NCBI GenBank assembly: GCA_944472135.2
Contig: CALYDD020000283.1
Span: 91,636 to 155,635, forward strand
DNA length: 64,000 bases
Origin: Trichobilharzia regenti
Lineage: Eukaryota > Platyhelminthes > Trematoda > Strigeidida > Schistosomatidae
Direction of reading: 5' to 3'
The notes under the pieces: generated by a model
Database searches by the model: none
Seen by the model: the letters and a program-made list of their open reading frames with translations, nothing else
Told to the model about the DNA's origin: nothing
Shown: positions 58,991-64,000 of the stretch, one piece after another
How the letters are laid out: each line of letters opens with the position of its first letter
How positions within the stretch are numbered: position 1 is the first letter of the stretch
Made by a program: the position numbers and the translations under genes

Positions 58991-59540
58991 TAAAGTTAGA
59001 CATACCTGTCAATATGCGACTCCCTGGATTTGGACTTATTTGCTATTAAAGTAATTCCACATAGTGAGGTGGCAACAGAGACAACAGAACTATAGAAAAT
59101 GCTCGTTTGATGGCAGAGGTATTGTTTGGATGATTAAAGACGGTCGTCAAGAATTCTTATGGCATCTACCAGAAAAAAACTGTCCACGATCTTCTTCCCA
59201 GTGAAGGATCCAAGCTTTCATTATTCCCTGTTGTAGTTACTGAAGACTTCCTTGTCTGTAAGGTAGTGAGTATTAGATCTTTGAAGAGACATTTTTTTTC
59301 TTTGAAGAATGAAGAGTCCTTGCAGACTAAGCTCACAGTAATCATTTCATACTTGAGAAGATGAACTATCCAAGAACAGTAATGGCCAGCAAATATTCAG
59401 AATGAAATGAAGATAGTTTGGAAATACTCTGAGGAGACCGAAGAAAGTTCTTCTTAAAGAAGTGGAAATTCTCCTTCTAAGGACATCACTGATTGGGTCA
59501 CCTTTGAAGTCGAGGTTCACATAAAGTATCTTTTTTGGCA
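58991..59540. other. Unassigned, perhaps PLE upstream part
   Basis: No clear motif. Confidence 0.3.
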
Positions 59541-59975
59541 CGGCAACACTGAGAGTAGTGTTCTCCAGTCGCTCGCTGACCTACAGAAGCCAAAAGGACA
59601 AGACCCCGCACCTGATCACTTCCATGCGTATATATCAGTCCAGTTGTTGCTGTGAAGCCAGCCAGGTACATCGGTTGTTCAATGCGCATCCTGTCAAAAA
59701 GGGTCAAAGAACACTATCCAGCGTGGCTGCGGAAAAGAAGTAGTGGCCGTATAAGGAGTGCAATTTATCGAACATCACGTCAACACTGGTCATTTCATGT
59801 CAACAAACGCCTCCTACTTCAAAGTAATCTACAAAGTGAAGAACAACCCTCCGAAGACACTACGATTCCGTCTTCTTTGCATCACAGAAGCCCTAGCTAT
59901 TCAGTTGGAAGAACCAGAACTGTGCATACAAAATAAAATTATTCAACCACTTCTGATCTCACTTAAGCCAGAAGA
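59541..59975 (+). mobile_element. Penelope-like GIY-YIG end
   Basis: Frames: SMRIYQSSCCCEA, ARYIGCSMRILSKRVKEHYP, AWLRKRSSGRIRSAI, then HHVNTGHFMSTNASYFKV, KTLRFRLLCITEALAIQLEE and PELCIQNK. The GIY-YIG core and C-terminus are complete but in three frames. Confidence 0.8.
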
Positions 59976-59984
59976 GGATATATA

Positions 59985-60660
59985 TATATATTATTATTAT
60001 TGTATCCTTTAGTTCCTAGAGGAACATAGGGCTTCAGCTGCGCACCTCCATTGCCTTCGGTTTTCTGACAACTTTTTCACCCTGCTCCAAGTCTGTCCAC
60101 ATGCTTTCATCTCCTCCTCGCATGACCTCCTCCAAGTCACACTTGCACTGACGACCAACTCGCCGCCTCCCTTTCGGGTTCCACTCGAGGGCTTGTCTAG
60201 TGATGTCACTTGATGGTTTTCTCAGCGTATGGCCTATTTGTTTCACAATCGGTTCCTGATTGGTTCGCTCCCAGAGATCCCTGTTGCTGATCTTTTCTGG
60301 CCATCTGATCTTGAGTATTGAGCGGAGACAGCTGTTAATGAAGGTCTGTAGTTTGTTTGAGATGCTCTTTATGACGCGCCAAGTCTCTGATCCGTATAGT
60401 AGCACTGACTGACTTCACATTGGAGTTGAAAATCCGGATCTTATATTCGTTTTCATGCTGAGTGCTGTTTACCTCCACACAGATTTGACGTGAGTAATGA
60501 AAGCTTGTCTTGCTTTTCCGATTCTGGCTTTGCTATCCTCGTCAGTTCCGCCTGTAGTTGAGACGATGCTTCCCAGGTAGGTGAAGGAGACTGTTTCTTT
60601 CAGGTTCTTCCCACTTATGCTGATTGTTGTCTGTTGTTGTTGTTGCTGTTGATATATATA
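59985..60660 (-). mobile_element. RTE LINE C-terminus with Q-rich linker
   Basis: Minus: Q-run near 60650, [99 protein letters not shown]. It lacks about 20 bases (the RRKWRW codons) that the 27973 copy has. The 3' hairpin and (AAT)n lie at 59990-60030. Confidence 0.85.
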
Positions 60661-61253
60661 TAGGCAATATCCTAAAAATTATTTGTATTTCATTAATTCT
60701 CTTACAAGCATGTATCATCATTAATAGAAGTACATTGCATAACATAGTGTCCTGTACTTTTTGACTACGATTGTTCTTCTTTGTTTCTTTTCGTTTTACT
60801 GTTTCTCATTTCAGCTGAATACTAACCTGATCTAATTATGGTTAATATGCATATTCATGCATATTCTATAAGTGGTAACAGAAATCACAGTAACTGGAGT
60901 AGAGGTGAAAAGGTGAGTGGTGGTTGGGTGGTTTGGTGGTTGAGCGGTTGGGGTGGATGCATGGATGGATGGATGAATGGATAAGAAGAATGATCGGAAA
61001 GTGTTATGCATACTGATAACTTGATAATTTATGCATCTTAATTCATATATTGTGTGTTTTCTTTTTTTTCACCTAAACTACCTATTGTTACAATGTAACA
61101 GCCCAAACAAAGAAGAAACTGACGAGATGCTGGAATAAAACATAATTTGTGGCTTGCAGTGTTGAATTTATAGACAGAAAACAGACAAGCGATGAAGAAT
61201 TCTAACCGACAGTATCGTTTCAATATAATAAAGGTTCTCTTGTATTTCTAAAT
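60661..61253. other. Spacer
   Basis: G-rich ggtggttgggtggtt run near 60915-60960 and (GGAT)n near 60957-60985. No coding motif. Confidence 0.4.
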
Positions 61254-61263
61254 GAATGAAAAA

Positions 61264-61451
61264 CAGTACGCACCCGCTGGGATTCAAACCCAAGAGCTTC
61301 CAGTGGGTGGGTACTGTCGATGATTCCCAAACTAGGATGAAACAGCAGCTGTCCAGTATTCCAGTCCTGGTTTTCAATGGTTCTCTAACTGATGTCAATC
61401 AGTGATCAACTCGTAAACGCATATCCAAACCCTTACAAACCAAACTATAGA
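61264..61451. mobile_element. SINE-B short inverted copy with TSD
   Basis: Reversed internal piece 61264-61300 joined to a forward 3' part 61300-61451. GAATGAAAAA at 61254-61263 and 61452-61461 is a 10-bp target-site duplication. Confidence 0.75.
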
Positions 61452-61464
61452 GAATGAAAAAAAA

Positions 61465-61868
61465 AACGATGTTGTTGTTTTTAATGACATTTCGCTATTT
61501 ATTGCTGCTACTAATAGCTTTATCAAAGTATTAATAAACCGGAATTTCCAAAGTCTCAGCACATATATAACAAGGAGTTAAGGGGTGAGAAAATAGACTA
61601 CTTAGGTCAAAATAACAATGAAGATCACTAAACCAAATAACAAACGTAATAGTACATCTGTTATGATATCAAAACAAAGTTTACTAACTTGACCATCGTT
61701 CGTCAGTCTGAAGTCATTTTTCGTTGTCAAGTTGGTGACTTGGTAAAGATAACAAAATCAAGTGTAGATTGTTCGGTTTGATAAGTGTGTGACATTATAA
61801 AAGTGGTGTGTGTTTACATAGTGAACTTGCTTATCACATTCGTGTTGACTTTGTCACTTCATGGGGGA
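61465..61868. other. Spacer
   Basis: No feature seen. Confidence 0.4.
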
Positions 61869-61869
61869 G

Positions 61870-62625
61870 GGGAGGGGATGTTGTAACCAGGTCAGATTCT
61901 GTTTAAGTCCATCATTCGTATCCAGACAATTTGGATTCCACTTGATATGAAGTGTTTCTGACGATATAAGACGTTCTTTGTGATTTCTGAAGTTTTTCCG
62001 GATGACAAGTTCAATATTGTAAAAATCAATTTTGTGGCCTGATTCTATATCGCGTGTAGACGAGCTATGTCTGATGATTTTTCAAGTTTTTCTAGTTCAA
62101 CTGGATTTCTCAGTGGTCTAAGAGATGCTCTACGGTGTTCATTTTTTCTGATTACTTTGATTTCTCCAGATGTTTTTCCGATGTAGATCGCATCACATTC
62201 CAAGCATTTTATTTTATAGACACAATTAGATAGGGAATCTTTAGGGATTTGGTCTTTTATATGGGCAGGGTTGCTTTGTAGTGTGTGTCTGATGTTTTGA
62301 AGAGAATTCTAATGTTGAGCTGATTGAGTACTCTTCTGATATCATCTGACGTTTCTGCTCTATATGGAATGACAACTGTTGAGGTCCATGTTTACGGAAT
62401 GCGTTTTTGGCCATACTTAATGTCTGTGTTGATTTTGTTGATGAAGTTCCTTGGGGTAGTTGTTTTGTTTTAGGAGAGTTTCAGTAATGTTTGATATTTC
62501 TTTGTCTTCTTTTCCTTTCTCATCCGTTAACATCAGAGAGTGTGCTCGTCTAAGACTAATACTAATATTTAATAATACCATTTTGATAAAGCTATTAGCA
62601 GTAGCATTAAATAGCGAGACATTCA
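61870..62625 (-). mobile_element. Penelope-like element, linker and GIY-YIG
   Basis: Minus, in several frames: ISNITETLLKQNNYPK, VVIPYRAETSDDIRRVLNQL, C.YKIKCLECDAIYIGKTSG (about 62225-62165), EH...RPLRNPVELEKLEK, then the C-terminal SYRQKHFI. CDAIYIGKT is a GIY-YIG start of a different PLE family from 40295-40660. Confidence 0.75.
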
Positions 62626-62734
62626 TTGTTTTTCATTCACTGGGAAATACAAAAAACCTTAATTATAATGAATATCTTATATACCCAATGCGCAAATTTT
62701 TTCAAACTGTTAAGAGTGAACTTGGTTTGGACAC

Positions 62735-62830
62735 ACATAGTGTTGTTTCAACTACAGGCAACAGGGATGGAGATGTCGAAACCGCGGTCACAATAGGAAA
62801 ACATACCGTCATGAGTGTGAAATCACTCTG
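62735..62830 (+). mobile_element. RTE LINE scrap
   Basis: SVVSTTGNRDGDVETAVTIG, KHTVMSVKSLWK resembles SIVSTTGGTDEDIKARIGKA of the better RTE copies. Confidence 0.55.
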
Positions 62831-62934
62831 GAAGTGTTTGTCAAAAAGCATAAGTGTGCGGTTGGGATACAGACAATGGATTCCAACGGAATATTGTTCT
62901 CATATATTCCCACATTTCAATTCGGCATATATAT

Positions 62935-64000
62935 ATATATATATATTGGCATGTTGGTAGCAAAGCCAAAATTGAACAGGGTGTTCGAAGGTGTTAAAAA
63001 AGTAGATACTGGTGTAACCGGTAACAAAAGGTCAAGATACACAGAGTGTGAGAGAACGAAGAATGTTTTAATAGAGTTAGTAAGGAAGGAAGGGACAAAG
63101 CAGCACAATAACAGAAAAAGAGAGAGAAAAGGAAAAGAAAGAAAACGTTGTACCTACAAACAATATGGGTTGAAAAGACGAGATCCAGTTGTTCTACTGA
63201 CTATTTAATAAGTTATCAGTTTCACGCCTAATGCTTTCTTTATCACACAGAACACGAACCAACCAAGTAGGGTATGTATGGTTGAGGTTTTGCACTTGCT
63301 AGTGAGAGGAGCATATAGTTTTCTATATAGGCTTGTGGCCTCCTACCTGATGAGATAGATACAAGGGGGGAGTTGTGAATGAAGAGATTGGTGGTGTGAG
63401 TTAGATAGATAGATGGAATGGATTTAGCCCATTTTTCACATGAGTCCATGTGACTGTCGACCAGAATGTTAACAAGCTGGTTAAATGTCACCCTGTGGCT
63501 TACCCTGCTGACAACCTCTAACCTTTAACATGCGCAATAAGGTATAGTCTTTCTTCAGTAGCCAGCCCTGGAAAAACTATCGGGGAACAATAGAGAATAA
63601 TAGGCAGAATACGGGAGTTAACGAATTGTAGAAGTAAGTAAGGGTTGGGTTATACTAGAATGTGTTAACTTCTTGATGTAGAAGGTAAGTAAGACGGAAT
63701 ATTTTCTACGAAATCATCAAGATATGAGACGACGAGTAAGGAAAGATCAGCAGATAGAATGACACTTAGGTATTTAATTTCCGACTTGGTTTCTATTTCA
63801 GTGCCATTATCTATGTTGCAGACCTCGTGAGTGCTAACCACCAGTTTGTTTAGGTTAGATTTGTGGTTTAAGGTGAAATTGACTGTTTGGCATTTGAAGG
63901 GGTTTAAAGTGAGACCATTTTCCTTGGACCATTGACTGATTTTTGATAAAAAGGCATTTATCTTAGAGCAGTTACTTTGACATTTGACAGGCAAAGATAC
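62935..64000 (-). mobile_element. CR1-type LINE 'X', runs off the window
   Basis: Minus: MPVKCQSNCSKINAFLSKIS, CQTVNFTLNHKSNLNKLV, IKYLSVILSADLSLLV, LVNILVDSHMDSCEKW, SGRRPQAYIENYMLL, then 3' UTR to about 62950. Very close to 33288-34680. The 5' part lies beyond 64000. Confidence 0.85.

Overview
The window reads as repeat-dense DNA from a schistosome (blood fluke, Trematoda). The evidence is the mix of repeats: tRNA-headed SINEs that carry a schistosome-type hammerhead ribozyme (Sm-alpha-like), RTE LINEs of the SR2 type, CR1-like LINEs, Penelope-like elements (PLEs) with GIY-YIG endonuclease, BEL/Pao and Gypsy LTR elements, AT-rich spacers, and one host gene whose 5' introns are only 29-32 nt. 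The family names are recognised from protein and RNA motifs by eye; no database search was made, and the species is not determined.

Host genes are almost absent. On the minus strand at 4202-4695 lie four exons and three micro-introns that join into a 134-codon EF-hand protein resembling calaxin (EFCAB1/CLXN), an axonemal dynein regulator; its 3' exons are not seen. A second long open frame, minus 41374-41802, matches no transposon I know and may be a host exon. Everything else recognisable is mobile DNA or simple repeat.

Layout: 45-3850 RTE and CR1 remnants; 4.2-4.7 kb calaxin-like gene; 6.7-9.2 kb SINE and a dead BEL/Pao pol; 9.7-16.6 kb RTE copies around a near-complete CR1-like reverse transcriptase; 16.6-20.8 kb hammerhead SINEs and PLE pieces; 20.94-23.62 kb a young, internally deleted Gypsy-type element with two 560-bp LTRs; 23.8-26.7 kb a chimeric SINE and a 402-405-bp tandem hammerhead-SINE array; 27.6-36.5 kb RTE, CR1 and PLE pieces; 37.7-41.3 kb head-to-head PLEs; 42-48.3 kb SINE pairs and RTE; 48.5-55.6 kb PLEs, a 636-bp GATA microsatellite and a nested 743-bp palindromic insertion; 55.9-64 kb more of the same families, the last CR1 copy running off the window.

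Three patterns stand out. (1) The hammerhead SINEs are found mostly as head-to-head inverted dimers; three such dimers are flanked as units by 10-13-bp target-site duplications, so the dimer appears to be what integrates. (2) One tRNA-derived SINE head is joined in four copies to a tail that matches the 3' terminal hairpin of the local CR1-like LINE, and in a fifth copy to a tail that matches the 3' end of the local RTE LINE. (3) PLE remnants in the same window show the same 5'-inverted architecture as the hammerhead SINEs, which suggests a shared mobilisation route.
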